IMG/VR virus record: IMGVR_UViG_3300050821_017141
Location: 1 to 25,009 of that record
DNA: 25,009 bases
Direction: 5' to 3' (one strand)
Origin: a virus
Made by a program: the position numbers and the translations under genes. Under the pieces are notes generated by a model that was not told the origin of the DNA, did no database searches, and saw nothing but the letters and a program-made list of their open reading frames with translations. Shown in pieces: positions 5,731 to 15,287 of the stretch. Every line of letters begins with the position of its first letter. Positions within the stretch are counted from its first letter, which is position 1.

Positions 5731-6975
5731 TTATGCGACACGTTGAACTAATACGGAAATGTTTACAGTACCTGTACCCCAATCGGTGGTACCTCCCGAA
5801 TATACTGCATAAATAGGCGCACCTGCAACACTTGATGTGTTCATTGCAACCGTTCCGGCAATAGGATTGCCTGTTCCACCCCATAAAGTATTAATAGGTG
5901 TTCCAAGCAATGCTGCAGTGATACCTGCATTATTAAAGACAGTTGTTCCATCAGTAATCGTTACTAATCTATCACCACCGCCTGAAAAGCCTGAAGCGCT
6001 ATAATTTACGCGAATATCACGTACCTTATATTGTTTGGATCCACTGGAAGCTTGAATTGCAATGTGACCTGAAGTCGCAAGACCTGCAGCTGTTAAGGGA
6101 ACATCAATCCATACTAAATCTGAAATAGCATCAGGTGAAGTTAATGCAGAGGTTTGAACGTTATTAGCAGCGAATCCTGCATCCGCAACTAAACCTGCAG
6201 TGCCTGAAGCTTTAACCAGATTACCATTAACCAAAGCCGCTGGTGCTAAAACAAAATCAGCAGTTGCTCCAGCTGGATCAGGTACTGTGATAACAGATGC
6301 TTGACCCATTGCAGCATTTGTTAATGTGGTATTTGTATTGCCGGTATTTGCGGCTGCTAATAAAATTAAAGAACCTTTTGCAGCTGTTGTTGGGAATAAT
6401 TGAACTTGAGCATTATTTCCACCCGCAGCTGAACCCCCCACAAAATTTCCTAATGTGGCGGTAAAGTTACCGGTTGCAGCGGTAATACCAAAGCCTGTGG
6501 TAGTTGTCGTGCTTGGGTTTCCGATAGTTCCTGCAGTATCTAAAAATGCGGCTAAACCATTATTAGTAACAGCAGCGCTTGCCATAACTACTTTTGTTTT
6601 AGCAGGATTAGATGGTGAATAACCCGCATCTTTAATTTGTCCTGTCGTTCCATTAAAATTCGCAAAATCACCGGATACAACGGGCAATAAAACATTACCT
6701 GGGTTTTCCCACAAAACTAAAGTAAATCCAGTTGACGAAGAATAAGTTAATTGAAAAATTCCAAAAGTTCCTTGTTGATTAGCTTGGTTAAAGCTATAAA
6801 GAACTTCAAAAATGTCAGTTGGAAAAATTGGATTGCCTGAAGAATTTTGTCCGTTTAAATATCCAGCTGCTGTAATCGTTGCAAGATTATCAGTTGTAAT
6901 CATCGTATTTCTGCGTGGATTAACGGTTTGACCAACTAATCCTGTTACATTTACATTTATCGATAAAATACTCAT
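5731..6975 (-). CDS. Phage structural protein, probable tail/head fibre component
   Basis: 414-aa protein rich in Ala, Gly, Thr and Asn, low in Cys, beta-type. It has an internal repeat: FNGTTGQIKDAGYS (about 107-120) and ASGTAGLVADAGFA (about 256-269). The segment SLILLAAANTGNTNTTLTNA followed by ITVPDPAGATADFVL (about 202-242) matches a motif seen in fibre-like structural proteins of many podoviruses. The C-terminal part (about 285-414) looks like a globular beta domain ending in SVLVQRVA. AAAGGA precedes the ATG. It follows the 573-aa fibre gene in the same operon. Surface exposure and receptor or glycan binding are likely but not shown. Confidence 0.75.
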   Translation of the reverse strand: MSILSINVNVTGLVGQTVNPRRNTMITTDNLATITAAGYLNGQNSSGNPIFPTDIFEVLYSFNQANQQGTFGIFQLTYSSSTGFTLVLWENPGNVLLPVVSGDFANFNGTTGQIKDAGYSPSNPAKTKVVMASAAVTNNGLAAFLDTAGTIGNPSTTTTTGFGITAATGNFTATLGNFVGGSAAGGNNAQVQLFPTTAAKGSLILLAAANTGNTNTTLTNAAMGQASVITVPDPAGATADFVLAPAALVNGNLVKASGTAGLVADAGFAANNVQTSALTSPDAISDLVWIDVPLTAAGLATSGHIAIQASSGSKQYKVRDIRVNYSASGFSGGGDRLVTITDGTTVFNNAGITAALLGTPINTLWGGTGNPIAGTVAMNTSSVAGAPIYAVYSGGTTDWGTGTVNISVLVQRVA

Positions 6976-7008
6976 ATTAAATTCCTTTTAAATATGAAAA
7001 ATTAATAA

Positions 7009-8730
7009 TTATCTTGCCCGTCTTCCTGCAATAAATCCAGTGGCTGCCATTGTAGATACACCAAAGCTTGACTGAGCGACAAGGTAAACGGTAGTTGTCC
7101 CAGATAAAGACAGTCTAATAGACGGTATCGGAAAAGCAGGATTTGCACCCGTTACAGTCCCAGTTCCTGCGCTAAATTCAGAATTAAAATTAGGATCGAG
7201 TGTTGCGCTTGTAGTGCTTGCACTTGCCAGAGCGTAGGTGACAGTTGTCGCACTGTTTGCGTTGAAAGAACAATAACCAGTAATATCCCAATCACCAGCA
7301 GTTAATGAAATAGAAACTACGTTTGATGGTGAGCCTGTTGAAAGAGATTGAGGAGTTAATTGTTGTGAATAAATATATTCACCGATATTTCCAGCGCTTC
7401 CGTTATCATTTGTTCGAGTACCTGGTATTTGACCGCCAGAGCTAATAGATGGAACACCTGAACTACTTGTGACAAGTACACCATAATTTGCGGTTGCTAA
7501 GGCAGCCATTGTATTTGCAGAACTCGCATAAAGTAATGTATTAATTGCATTAGTAGAAGGATAAGTGCTGGTTGACCAAGCGGGTGTTGCTGCATTTCCG
7601 GATAATAATAACTGTCCTGCAGTAGAAGTTCCTGACAAAATATTTAATTTAGTTGAATCAGACCAAAGAATACCGCCAGCGCTTGCTATTAATGCATTAT
7701 TAGTCCCGCCATTCGCTAAAGAGAGAGGTAATGATAATGCACTAGAATTATAATCTGCAAACCATGAAGCCGCTGTTGTACCTGAAGTTAAGATACATGT
7801 TACAAGTAAGGTAGTTCCCGCAGCCATTGCTTGAATGGTATTACCACCTGATGATTCAACAGTAACAACACCTGTTGAATTATTCGTAATGTAAAATGCT
7901 TGTCCTAATACTAGAGTTGATGTTACTGGAAGAAGAACAGTCTGCGTTGTCGTTCCTGTAAAAAATTGCTGATAAGCACTCGTCGCAACTAAAGTTGTTG
8001 TAGCTGCTGCGGTTGTTGTCGTCGCATAAGTTGATAAATTATTACTGACTGTAATAGTATTGCTACCATTAGCAACTTTAATGCCAGCACCTGGTGTAAT
8101 TGACCCCGCTGCAGGCTGAGTTGATGAACTACCAATAGCAAATTGTCCATCAGAAAGTGGAATGGAAATCATTGCGGAAACACCGCTAAATCCTAAAACA
8201 GAATTTGCTGTTGCTGAATATTGACCTACAACATTTGAACTTGAACCAAATAAAATATTACCAGAGGTAATAGTTGAGGGATAAGTTGCAGTTGTCCAAT
8301 TTGGTGCGCCCGCGCCACCTGACTGAAATAATTGTCCAGAGGTGCCAGGAGCCAATAAAGCAATAGCTGATGCAGTCGAATAAGGGATCGCACCATTTGA
8401 AGCTGTTAAATTAGCACCCGTTCCACCTTGTGACATTGGAATCGGAAAAGCAACACTACCTGATAATGTCCATACAGCTGTTGCAGCGTTTCCACTTGTC
8501 GTACAAACATAAAGAAGATGATTTGTTGTATCCCAACAAAATTGATAAACCACACCAGCAACCGATCCATTTGGATTACCTGCATTATTTAAAATAGTAT
8601 TTGCTAATAATAAGGATGCTACTTGTCCAAGTGTCTGTTGAACAGAGACTCCTGCTTGTACTGCTGCAATGATGTCAGCAAGTGTTGAGTTTGCAACCGT
8701 TGGTAATTGCGTAAATTTTTCATTGGCCAT
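7009..8730 (-). CDS. Probable tail fibre protein with GGTG/GGTN modules
   Basis: 573 aa from the ATG at 8730 (MANEKFTQLP). The upstream in-frame ATG at 8739 lies on the ribosome site itself (AAGGATG), while AAGGA sits 8 bases before 8730. Two long modules repeat: PMSQGGTGANLTASNGAIPYS ... GAPNWTTATYPSTI and SLANGGTNNALIASAGGILWS ... TPAWSTSTYPSTN, a pattern widespread in phage tail fibres. The N-terminus (FTQLPTVANSTLADIIAAVQ) is likely the virion attachment part. The C-terminal 130 residues (from about YIYSQQLTPQSLST) resemble a trimeric beta-sandwich head. Composition is strongly Ser/Thr/Ala. Likely role: receptor recognition. Confidence 0.82.
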   Translation of the reverse strand: MANEKFTQLPTVANSTLADIIAAVQAGVSVQQTLGQVASLLLANTILNNAGNPNGSVAGVVYQFCWDTTNHLLYVCTTSGNAATAVWTLSGSVAFPIPMSQGGTGANLTASNGAIPYSTASAIALLAPGTSGQLFQSGGAGAPNWTTATYPSTITSGNILFGSSSNVVGQYSATANSVLGFSGVSAMISIPLSDGQFAIGSSSTQPAAGSITPGAGIKVANGSNTITVSNNLSTYATTTTAAATTTLVATSAYQQFFTGTTTQTVLLPVTSTLVLGQAFYITNNSTGVVTVESSGGNTIQAMAAGTTLLVTCILTSGTTAASWFADYNSSALSLPLSLANGGTNNALIASAGGILWSDSTKLNILSGTSTAGQLLLSGNAATPAWSTSTYPSTNAINTLLYASSANTMAALATANYGVLVTSSSGVPSISSGGQIPGTRTNDNGSAGNIGEYIYSQQLTPQSLSTGSPSNVVSISLTAGDWDITGYCSFNANSATTVTYALASASTTSATLDPNFNSEFSAGTGTVTGANPAFPIPSIRLSLSGTTTVYLVAQSSFGVSTMAATGFIAGRRAR

Positions 8731-8753
8731 AACTAACATCCTTGTTAATTAAA

Positions 8754-8927
8754 TTAGCTTTCAGTAATTAAATTGTTTCCATCTTCCGTAATTAAATAAT
8801 TACTATCTTCAGTAATAAGATAGTTTGAAACAGGTGCAGGTTGACCTCCCGTAAATTGAACATTAAATAAGGGTGTCGTCAAAATATTAAAATTCATGCC
8901 AAACGTAAAATATTTACGGGATTGCAT
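8754..8927 (-). CDS. 57-aa tail-associated protein with LITED repeats
   Basis: Read from the gap between the 114-aa and 573-aa genes. The frame opens at ATG 8927, overlapping the end of the upstream gene by 14 bases, with AGGA about 10 bases upstream; ATG 8897 is an internal alternative without a site. The protein starts MQSRKYFTFGMNFNILTTPL and ends with three near-identical units, YLITEDSN, YLITEDGN and NLITES. The same repeat occurs in the gp10-like protein (positions 15830-16000). Its place between fibre genes suggests a small virion or fibre-linking protein. Length and coupling make it credible despite its size. Confidence 0.65.
   Translation of the reverse strand: MQSRKYFTFGMNFNILTTPLFNVQFTGGQPAPVSNYLITEDSNYLITEDGNNLITES
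8757..8822 (-). repeat. LITED(G/S)N peptide repeat, copy set A
   Basis: Three tandem 7-8-residue units at the C-terminus of the 57-aa protein. The DNA of the second unit matches the gp10-like gene near 15980 at about 21 of 24 bases, suggesting duplication or exchange between the two genes. Confidence 0.65.
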
Positions 8928-9258
8928 AAAATGATATTCCTACATCCTGACCACTTGCATTGTTGTTATAGCAACTAATTATATCACCCGCTTGTACATG
9001 TAATTGCGCGGGTGTTAAGACAGAAGTTGTTGCAGCAAAAGTAGCACCTGCCGGTTGTGCTGCAGTATTATTAATTGCGACCCAAATATCTGATCCGAAT
9101 TGATATTGAAAAACAATAATCCAATTTTGTGAAGAAGAAGGAACCGTCACCTCTTTATGTGCACCGGATGCAATTGTCGCTGAATAATTAATATCAGAAA
9201 TGACGGGAGCGTAAGCATTGAACCCTTGGACATCCCGACCAAAATTTAATTGCTTCAT
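8914..9258 (-). CDS. Hypothetical tail/virion protein, 114 aa
   Basis: Starts MKQLNFGRDVQGFNAYAP. ATG 9258 is preferred because AAGGA lies 7 bases upstream; the longer frame from TTG 9264 has poor spacing. It is a compact beta-type domain with WIIVFQYQFGSDIWVAINN and a C-terminal VGISFYAIP, without cysteine pairs or a membrane segment. It lies between the 625-aa collar-type protein and the 57-aa protein, overlapping the latter. Similar short beta proteins appear between fibre genes of podoviruses as accessory virion proteins. Function unknown. Confidence 0.7.
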   Translation of the reverse strand: MKQLNFGRDVQGFNAYAPVISDINYSATIASGAHKEVTVPSSSQNWIIVFQYQFGSDIWVAINNTAAQPAGATFAATTSVLTPAQLHVQAGDIISCYNNNASGQDVGISFYAIP

Positions 9259-9274
9259 AATCAATTCCTTTTGA

Positions 9275-11152
9275 CTATAATTTCAAAAATACATTTGCAT
9301 ACATTGTTGGTTGCATGGTGTTATGTCCTGCTCCACCACCATCGGCATCTGTTGATCCGCTTAAAGGACAGGCATGTGTTCCACCGTCATTATTTGTTCC
9401 AGAATTGAAACCAAATGTTGAAGGCATATTATTTGCAACAGGTACAATTGCTGTTGCAGTTGATAATCCGTGCGTATGGGATGCAAGTTCGCCATTTGTC
9501 AATGTATGGTTTGTTTCACCCAAATAAGCGCCTAATGCATTTAACAGTGAACTTGTGCCGGTTGAATCAGAACCTATATCCGTTGCACTTCCCGCATAGG
9601 CAAGTTCAAGTGTCAAAGCTAATCGCACCGTTGTTGCATTAATTACAATTAGAAAATAAACCGTTCCAGCTGCTAATGACGAAGGTAATGAACCGCCTGT
9701 ATTAATTAATTGAACAGGGGAACCTGTTGTAAAACCTGCGGAAGAACTAACAGTTAAATTAAAATGTGATCCTGCATAATTAGTCGTAAATGTTGTGTTC
9801 GTAACAACAGGATCCAATCCTGCAATAACACGTCCTAAATTTCTTGTTAGGGTCAGTGCTTTATTGGCAGAAAAATCTGCATAAGCATTGGCACCGCGAC
9901 CACCGGCTACAGGACACCAAGCATTTAATACACTGTTCCACAATAAATTATAGAGTGGCCAAGTATCAGTGTTTGCTCTATTTGTTGCACCCGATGTTGA
10001 AGTACCAATTGATCCATCATTTGCTGCAACAAAACCTGGCATGAATGAATTTAAACTTGTTCGATAGTCACCCGTTCTAGGTGAATTAATGATTGTTTCA
10101 ATCTGGTCATAAGTATCGAAGTTATTATCAGGTACTGTTTGACTTAAATAAAATTGTGGCTTTGTATGACTTATATTAAATGTAACATTCAATGGATATT
10201 GTATTCTTACAAATAATGCATCATCTCCACCTTCACCTAATGTTAAACCTGTTGCATCTGGTAAAGTAACGGGTATTAAAAACTTTTGAAAATTATTATT
10301 CAATGTCAAACGCATTTCGTTTATAGGTGCAGGTTGCGATAAAGCACCTGTACCTAAATATTGATATACTTGAACATCAATATAATTATTCGGATTACCT
10401 GCTATATTCTGCGCATGAACGACAATCGTTCCCATTGCATTTTGCAATGTTTTAACGTGAAGTGATAAGGGATATTGTATGCATTTAGTTGTTTCACCTG
10501 TCGTTGCACCTGCGCATTCAACATTCAAACAATATTCAGGCGTGACATCATTATCCAATGTTGTCGTCATAGGTAAAAATGATAGAGAATCATTTGCACC
10601 CGTAACATTTTTAATCCATTGAATATCGCCGTTTGTATAACCTTCGTGTTGGCTTGGTGCTACAACTTGCGATAGCACATTCGTTAAATTAAATGATCCT
10701 AAATTACGCCAGTAAACATTATTTAAAATATAATTTCTGAAAGTAGGTTCTTCCGATGTAGGTGACAAACCGGTTGGCATAAATGGAAAATTTTCACGTG
10801 TAAATTGTAAGGTTGCCGGTTGCCCGTTTTCATCTACAGAGTAAACCGTTATAAAATAAGTTTCAGGCGTATTTTCGTCAGTTTCTTCAAACGGATAATA
10901 AAATGGAATGACATCATTTCCATTAGGATCCTGAATAGTTCCTGCAGCGCTTAAAGATAATGGATTGTCTAATGGAATGTACGTATAAGCTCCTGGCACA
11001 CCCGTTTGATAGTACCAGTTTTTATATTGTGTATAACGTGCCGTATCAACCCATAGGGTGATGATACCGCCTGACAACGGTGTTCCATCTTTTTTGACAA
11101 GATAGTCTTGCAGCATCGGTGCCGCAACTAGCAAGTCTGGATTGATAGCCAT
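9275..11152 (-). CDS. Tail fibre/tailspike-like protein with collar-type C-terminus
   Basis: 625 aa. The N-terminus (MAINPDLLVAAPMLQDYLVKKDGTPLSGGIITLW) looks like a virion-binding beta domain, with PNGNDVIPFYYPFEETDENTPETYFI following. The C-terminus has the His/Gly-rich pattern of phage tail-collar fibres: LGETNHTLTNGELASHTHGLS, then GGGAGHNTMQPTMYANVFLKL, where the HTH and HNTMQP motifs are typical of metal-binding fibre tips and the tail-collar family (PF07484-like). The central region is a long beta-rich shaft. Its position after the ejection genes corresponds to the tailspike slot of P22-type phages. Enzymatic activity cannot be judged. Confidence 0.8.
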   Translation of the reverse strand: MAINPDLLVAAPMLQDYLVKKDGTPLSGGIITLWVDTARYTQYKNWYYQTGVPGAYTYIPLDNPLSLSAAGTIQDPNGNDVIPFYYPFEETDENTPETYFITVYSVDENGQPATLQFTRENFPFMPTGLSPTSEEPTFRNYILNNVYWRNLGSFNLTNVLSQVVAPSQHEGYTNGDIQWIKNVTGANDSLSFLPMTTTLDNDVTPEYCLNVECAGATTGETTKCIQYPLSLHVKTLQNAMGTIVVHAQNIAGNPNNYIDVQVYQYLGTGALSQPAPINEMRLTLNNNFQKFLIPVTLPDATGLTLGEGGDDALFVRIQYPLNVTFNISHTKPQFYLSQTVPDNNFDTYDQIETIINSPRTGDYRTSLNSFMPGFVAANDGSIGTSTSGATNRANTDTWPLYNLLWNSVLNAWCPVAGGRGANAYADFSANKALTLTRNLGRVIAGLDPVVTNTTFTTNYAGSHFNLTVSSSAGFTTGSPVQLINTGGSLPSSLAAGTVYFLIVINATTVRLALTLELAYAGSATDIGSDSTGTSSLLNALGAYLGETNHTLTNGELASHTHGLSTATAIVPVANNMPSTFGFNSGTNNDGGTHACPLSGSTDADGGGAGHNTMQPTMYANVFLKL

Positions 11153-11203
11153 TCCTTTGACTCTCCAGTGTTCTAAATCCGTTTAAAACAAATCCATTAT
11201 AGG

Positions 11204-13177
11204 TCATTTTTTTTGATTAAGCATTTTATTCACTAGGGCTTCTCTTAATTTTTCACTTGTTAATAATCGGGTAGCTACATTGCCACCTCCAATTGCAAGT
11301 CCTGCTTTTATAGGATTTGTATAAGCTAAAATGCCCTCAAGTGAACCGATAGCGCTATCCAGATGACGTTGTCCTGTTTTAGGGTTAAACATTGTAGTAA
11401 AGCTGTCCGTATTAAGACCTACTGTTCTCACATATTTATCGATTTGGCGCCTCATGACAGGATCAGATACTAAAGCTTCTCGTTGCTTTTCGCCCAAATT
11501 CTTGTATAATGTCCTAAATTTGAGCGGATTTAACCGCCCAGTTTCATCAATAGCTTTAGAGAGGTACATGTGTAATGGTAATTCCTTCAGGTCTTCTGGC
11601 AGTTTGCTGGTTAGTTTTGATAATAAAGTCCCTCGATCGTTAATCCCGCCTTTGAGAAAGTGAGACAATAAAATATCAGGGTCTCCGCCTTTTCGGGTAA
11701 ATTTAACGATGTCAGGATCTTCGAATGGTTTGAATTTTAAACCATAGTTTTTCTGTGCTTCGTCATAAGCTGTTTTTAACTCAGGATTATTAGAATCTTT
11801 TATAGCGCCTTCAATATCCTGACCTAATGCATTTTTTAAATCACGGTGGATGCCTGCCTCATACGTTTTACCATTCACATAATAATCATTAGTTTTATCG
11901 TTTAATTTTCCTTTAAAAATATTCGATAATTTTAAGCTATTACCTTCAGAATTTCTGGCATATTGCTGTAAATCACTTAATAGGTCAGGTGGTAATTCAC
12001 GCTTTAATTCTGGGCTTTGATCAATGTCTTCAAGTATTTGTTGGGCTTTAGTTTGTAAGTTACTTCGACCGACAACCATTCCGCTTTCATCGGCTATTTT
12101 GTTCACTTTATTATAATCGGCATTTTTCTCTTGTGTTGCTTCACGTGATGCCTTATCCAAAGCAGTCTGAAGAATTTCTGTTTTATCGCCTTCAGGTAAT
12201 TTCTCACCAATTTTGCCCATCAAATTTTCGCCTTGCGCGGTAACTTGATTGGCAGTTTGCTGCATTTTATTAAAGGCGCCTGAAAGCGGAACGTGAGGCA
12301 ATACATTTTCATAAATTCTTTTTAAGGTAGGTGAACCAATAACATCTCCTAAATTGGTATTAGTGCCTTGCGCTGCTTCCAAATTAGCTTGTAATTCTTC
12401 AGGTGAAAGATTACCGCGAAGGGAATTAGAAGGACGTACTGTGTTATAACCAAATTTAGCGGCTTTCCCTAGCCCAACAGGCAATGCAGTATTAACAGCA
12501 CCTTGGACACCAGCTTGAATTCTTTCATCAGGAGGCGCCTGTAATGCTGAATTAAGGGCATTCACACCTACAAAACCAAGCAATCCTTTTGAAGCGCCTG
12601 CAGCCCCTCCTAACCCATATTGACCTGCCATCGAAAGCAATGGATCTGGATTTTTAGTTTCGATATAACTTCCAAGGTCAATCGGATTTTCACCTTCAAG
12701 TCCCATAAATTCTCGCGCATTCCATTTGGGTACATTGAGATTTTTTCCTGTCAAACGGCCAATGGCCTCAGCACCTTTTCGCGTAACATATTCGCCACCT
12801 TCTAAACCTGCTGAAGCAAGTTTTTGAGAACCGCGTGCAATACCACCGGCAAGATCGCGAGCTGCACCTAGGGGACTCGTAACAACTTTATAAGCAGATG
12901 CAGGTACTTCTTTTGCAGTGTTCCAAATTTCACTTGGCAAGTTAGTCGCTGCATCTTCCGCATATTCTGGGATTCTTGAAAGCTGTTGTGCTAGTGAACT
13001 ATTCATGAAACCCATATCATTATCAGGCTGATTGCCCGATACAATATTTCTGATATCTTCTAAAGAATTTATACCTGAAGATGCATTTTTTTGCGCATTA
13101 GCTGACATTTTTGGATTTTTAGATTGTTGACTATTCCCAACAATATCTCGTACATCCTGTAATGAATTAATAGCCAT
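11204..13177 (-). CDS. Ejection (internal virion) protein, gp16-position
   Basis: 657 aa, mostly helical, with Gly/Ala-rich amphipathic stretches in the first half (PLGAARDLAGGIARGSQKLA, YGLGGAAGASKGLLGFVG) that could insert in membranes, and a C-terminal hydrophobic helix GLAIGGGNVATRLL. The N-terminus repeats a short unit: INSLQDVRDIV (3-13) and INSLEDIRNIV (36-46). Gene order after the 217- and 477-aa genes matches the P22 gp7-gp20-gp16 block, whose products leave the virion with the DNA. It overlaps the upstream stop by one base (TAATG). Sequence similarity to gp16 itself is not evident, so the call rests on position and composition. Confidence 0.7.
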   Translation of the reverse strand: MAINSLQDVRDIVGNSQQSKNPKMSANAQKNASSGINSLEDIRNIVSGNQPDNDMGFMNSSLAQQLSRIPEYAEDAATNLPSEIWNTAKEVPASAYKVVTSPLGAARDLAGGIARGSQKLASAGLEGGEYVTRKGAEAIGRLTGKNLNVPKWNAREFMGLEGENPIDLGSYIETKNPDPLLSMAGQYGLGGAAGASKGLLGFVGVNALNSALQAPPDERIQAGVQGAVNTALPVGLGKAAKFGYNTVRPSNSLRGNLSPEELQANLEAAQGTNTNLGDVIGSPTLKRIYENVLPHVPLSGAFNKMQQTANQVTAQGENLMGKIGEKLPEGDKTEILQTALDKASREATQEKNADYNKVNKIADESGMVVGRSNLQTKAQQILEDIDQSPELKRELPPDLLSDLQQYARNSEGNSLKLSNIFKGKLNDKTNDYYVNGKTYEAGIHRDLKNALGQDIEGAIKDSNNPELKTAYDEAQKNYGLKFKPFEDPDIVKFTRKGGDPDILLSHFLKGGINDRGTLLSKLTSKLPEDLKELPLHMYLSKAIDETGRLNPLKFRTLYKNLGEKQREALVSDPVMRRQIDKYVRTVGLNTDSFTTMFNPKTGQRHLDSAIGSLEGILAYTNPIKAGLAIGGGNVATRLLTSEKLREALVNKMLNQKK

Positions 13178-14610
13178 TAGAGCACTCCCATCTTGACAAA
13201 TTCTGTTTTAAGTTGGGCAAGGGAAAGTTTCTCTTTATGGGCAAGTTTATAAATATTCTTTTTATCAAAATCGTGCGGATCCTGATGATGTTTTTTAGCC
13301 CATGATTGAAGGTCTTTTAAATCATCTTTGTTAAAATTAGCCTGATCCAATTGTTTTTGATTTGGTTGATTAAAATCAATTCCGTTTGAATAAGCATTCA
13401 CTGACTCAGGATGTAAATAATCGCGCCATGTCCCTTTATATGCATCATTCGGCATTTTAGTTTCAGTGTTAATGTAAGGACGTTCGGTTTCATACTTATT
13501 CCACATTGCATCCATTATTTCAGGTCGCAAACCTAATTGTGTACCCGTTGCATAAAATTGTTGTCTTTCTTTCATGCGATCATTTTTTGCAATAACGCCT
13601 TGAGCTAAATCAAATGCAACATCTTTATTTTGCTTTCTGCTAGGTTTTGCCATTTGGTTTAATTCAATATCAGCCGCATGTACTGCATTATTTCCTTGAA
13701 ATAATTTTGTTGCAGAAATTGCCATGTTATTTGCATAGGTATCAGTTTCTTGAGCAGCATCACTTAATGCTCTAAGATTTCCCCCTACAGCACCTCTTTC
13801 TAAAGCATTTGTTCGATCAAGTGCATCTAAAAATTTATGAGCATTTAAGGTTGATTCATTGGCTACGACAGATTGATTATTAAAATCTTTGTTTCTTTCT
13901 ATATTTTCAGCTTGATATTTTTCGGCTTGCGCTTTAGACAAATCAAGTTGGGCTTGCATAGCAGGTGCCATACCAAATTTTTTAAAATACAAATTATCAA
14001 GTGCCGAATTTCCTGTAGGCGATGGCAAATTAGGCATATTGAATGCCAAAGCATTTGGATTATATTGTGACGAATTAAATTGTGGTGCATTAGGTTGCGG
14101 TAATTGACCTGGCTTCGCATTAATATTTTGAAGACTATTCGCAACGCTTGATGTCGCACTATTAGGGATGCCAATATTGCCCATATTAGAACTTCCACCC
14201 GCTTGAGGTGCAGGGTTTCCGCCTCCTTGATTACCTTGCTGATTCTGTATTGCCTGACTGATAAGCATTCCTTCAGGGCTTATGTATTGAGGATTATTAA
14301 CTAAAAATTTATTTTTTTGAGCTTCACTCATTAATTCGGATGATTGTGAACCTCTTAAACCTATTTCAGATTCCCAGATTCTTGGATCGAAAATATTATG
14401 TTGCTGTGCTGTTTTAAGCGCTGCAGCGGCATTAGGTTCAGCATATTTTGCCTGTACCTGTGCGATCTGGTTAGCCAGAATTTTTGCCTGTAATTCTTGT
14501 GGAAACATCATCCCGCTTTGCGTTAATTTTTGACCGCGTTCAGCCCCAACCAACCAAGGGTTAGCCTCATCAAAACTAATGCGCTGAAAGTCTGGAAATT
14601 GTATGGGCAT
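13177..14610 (-). CDS. Ejection (internal virion) protein, gp20-position
   Basis: 477 aa. Residues 1-115 are helical (FQRISFDEANPWLVGAERGQ, PQELQAKILANQIAQVQAKY). About 120-195 is a low-complexity linker rich in Asn, Gln, Pro and Gly, and the remainder is helical with LDLSKAQAEKYQAENIERNK and HAADIELNQMAKPSRKQNKD. The absence of enzyme motifs, the Q/N-rich linker and the helical character fit DNA ejection proteins of short-tailed phages. An AAGGA site precedes the ATG by 8 bases, and the stop is fused with the next start (TAATG), so translation is coupled. The exact P22 counterpart is inferred only from position. Confidence 0.68.
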   Translation of the reverse strand: MPIQFPDFQRISFDEANPWLVGAERGQKLTQSGMMFPQELQAKILANQIAQVQAKYAEPNAAAALKTAQQHNIFDPRIWESEIGLRGSQSSELMSEAQKNKFLVNNPQYISPEGMLISQAIQNQQGNQGGGNPAPQAGGSSNMGNIGIPNSATSSVANSLQNINAKPGQLPQPNAPQFNSSQYNPNALAFNMPNLPSPTGNSALDNLYFKKFGMAPAMQAQLDLSKAQAEKYQAENIERNKDFNNQSVVANESTLNAHKFLDALDRTNALERGAVGGNLRALSDAAQETDTYANNMAISATKLFQGNNAVHAADIELNQMAKPSRKQNKDVAFDLAQGVIAKNDRMKERQQFYATGTQLGLRPEIMDAMWNKYETERPYINTETKMPNDAYKGTWRDYLHPESVNAYSNGIDFNQPNQKQLDQANFNKDDLKDLQSWAKKHHQDPHDFDKKNIYKLAHKEKLSLAQLKTEFVKMGVL

Positions 14611-14621
14611 GATCTATGTCC

Positions 14622-15275
14622 TTATAAAAATGCAGCCAATCCTGCAACCGTACCGATGCCGCTCATTAGAGAACCCCATTCACCGCCCTCTTGTTGATTT
14701 TCAGCATTTTGGCCTTCGTAAGCCAACTTAGCGCGATTAGCCAATACTGAAGCTAAATTTTCGCCTAAACGCATACCACTTTCAGCTCCGGTGTTATATA
14801 AACCTTGTGAACCTTGCAATCCTGTACCATATAAACCTAAAGCATTCTGGAGCCATTGGTTATAGTCCTGATTCGCAAGGTTTGTAGCAAGTCCCATATT
14901 CTCTTGCTCGTGTTGTGGAGATCCGGCCATACCTCCTGCCGCTGCAGCATGATTTGCGCCTTGTAAGGCTTGCTGTAAAGCAAATTGAAAGCCAGGTGAT
15001 TGATGGTAACCTGCACCTATTTCATTAACTTTACCCCCAGGGTTTGACATCAAACTGCCGTATTGCCCTTGTAATTGAGGAAGCGCTTTATTACCCGCAT
15101 CAATATAAGGGCTAAAATATTGCTTAAGCTGGGCTGGCATTTGATTAAAATAAGGCGAGGCGGCATCAGCCGGATTTTGCCAATCGCTCATCATAGAACC
15201 AAAACCGGCACCAATAGCGCCACCGGCGCCCGCGCCAATCATCCAAGGCTGAATCCCTGATCTCGTTGCTGCCAT
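14622..15275 (-). CDS. DNA transfer/ejection protein, gp7-like position
   Basis: 217 aa. The N-terminus has a glycine-rich hydrophobic segment (MIGAGAGGAIGAGFGSMM). Then come SPYIDAGNKALPQLQGQYGSL, GAGYHQSPGFQFALQQALQG and NHAAAAGGMAGSPQHEQENM, ending with LANQDYNQWLQNALGLYGTG. This series (dimerising Q/Y-rich helix, G.Y..SPGF.F, AAAGGM.GSP, LANQDY..(W/Y)L..ALGLYG) is familiar from podovirus DNA-transfer proteins. The C-terminus ends in another hydrophobic segment. The ribosome site is AAAAGGA. It probably forms part of the ejected protein set that builds a channel for DNA across the envelope. Confidence 0.78.
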   Translation of the reverse strand: MAATRSGIQPWMIGAGAGGAIGAGFGSMMSDWQNPADAASPYFNQMPAQLKQYFSPYIDAGNKALPQLQGQYGSLMSNPGGKVNEIGAGYHQSPGFQFALQQALQGANHAAAAGGMAGSPQHEQENMGLATNLANQDYNQWLQNALGLYGTGLQGSQGLYNTGAESGMRLGENLASVLANRAKLAYEGQNAENQQEGGEWGSLMSGIGTVAGLAAFL

Positions 15276-15287
15276 ATCTAAATCCTT

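Noticed and set aside
13899-14198. 99-codon minus-strand frame within the 477-aa gene
   Set aside because: A frame shadow of the ejection-protein gene with an unlikely composition rich in His, Ile, Leu and Cys.
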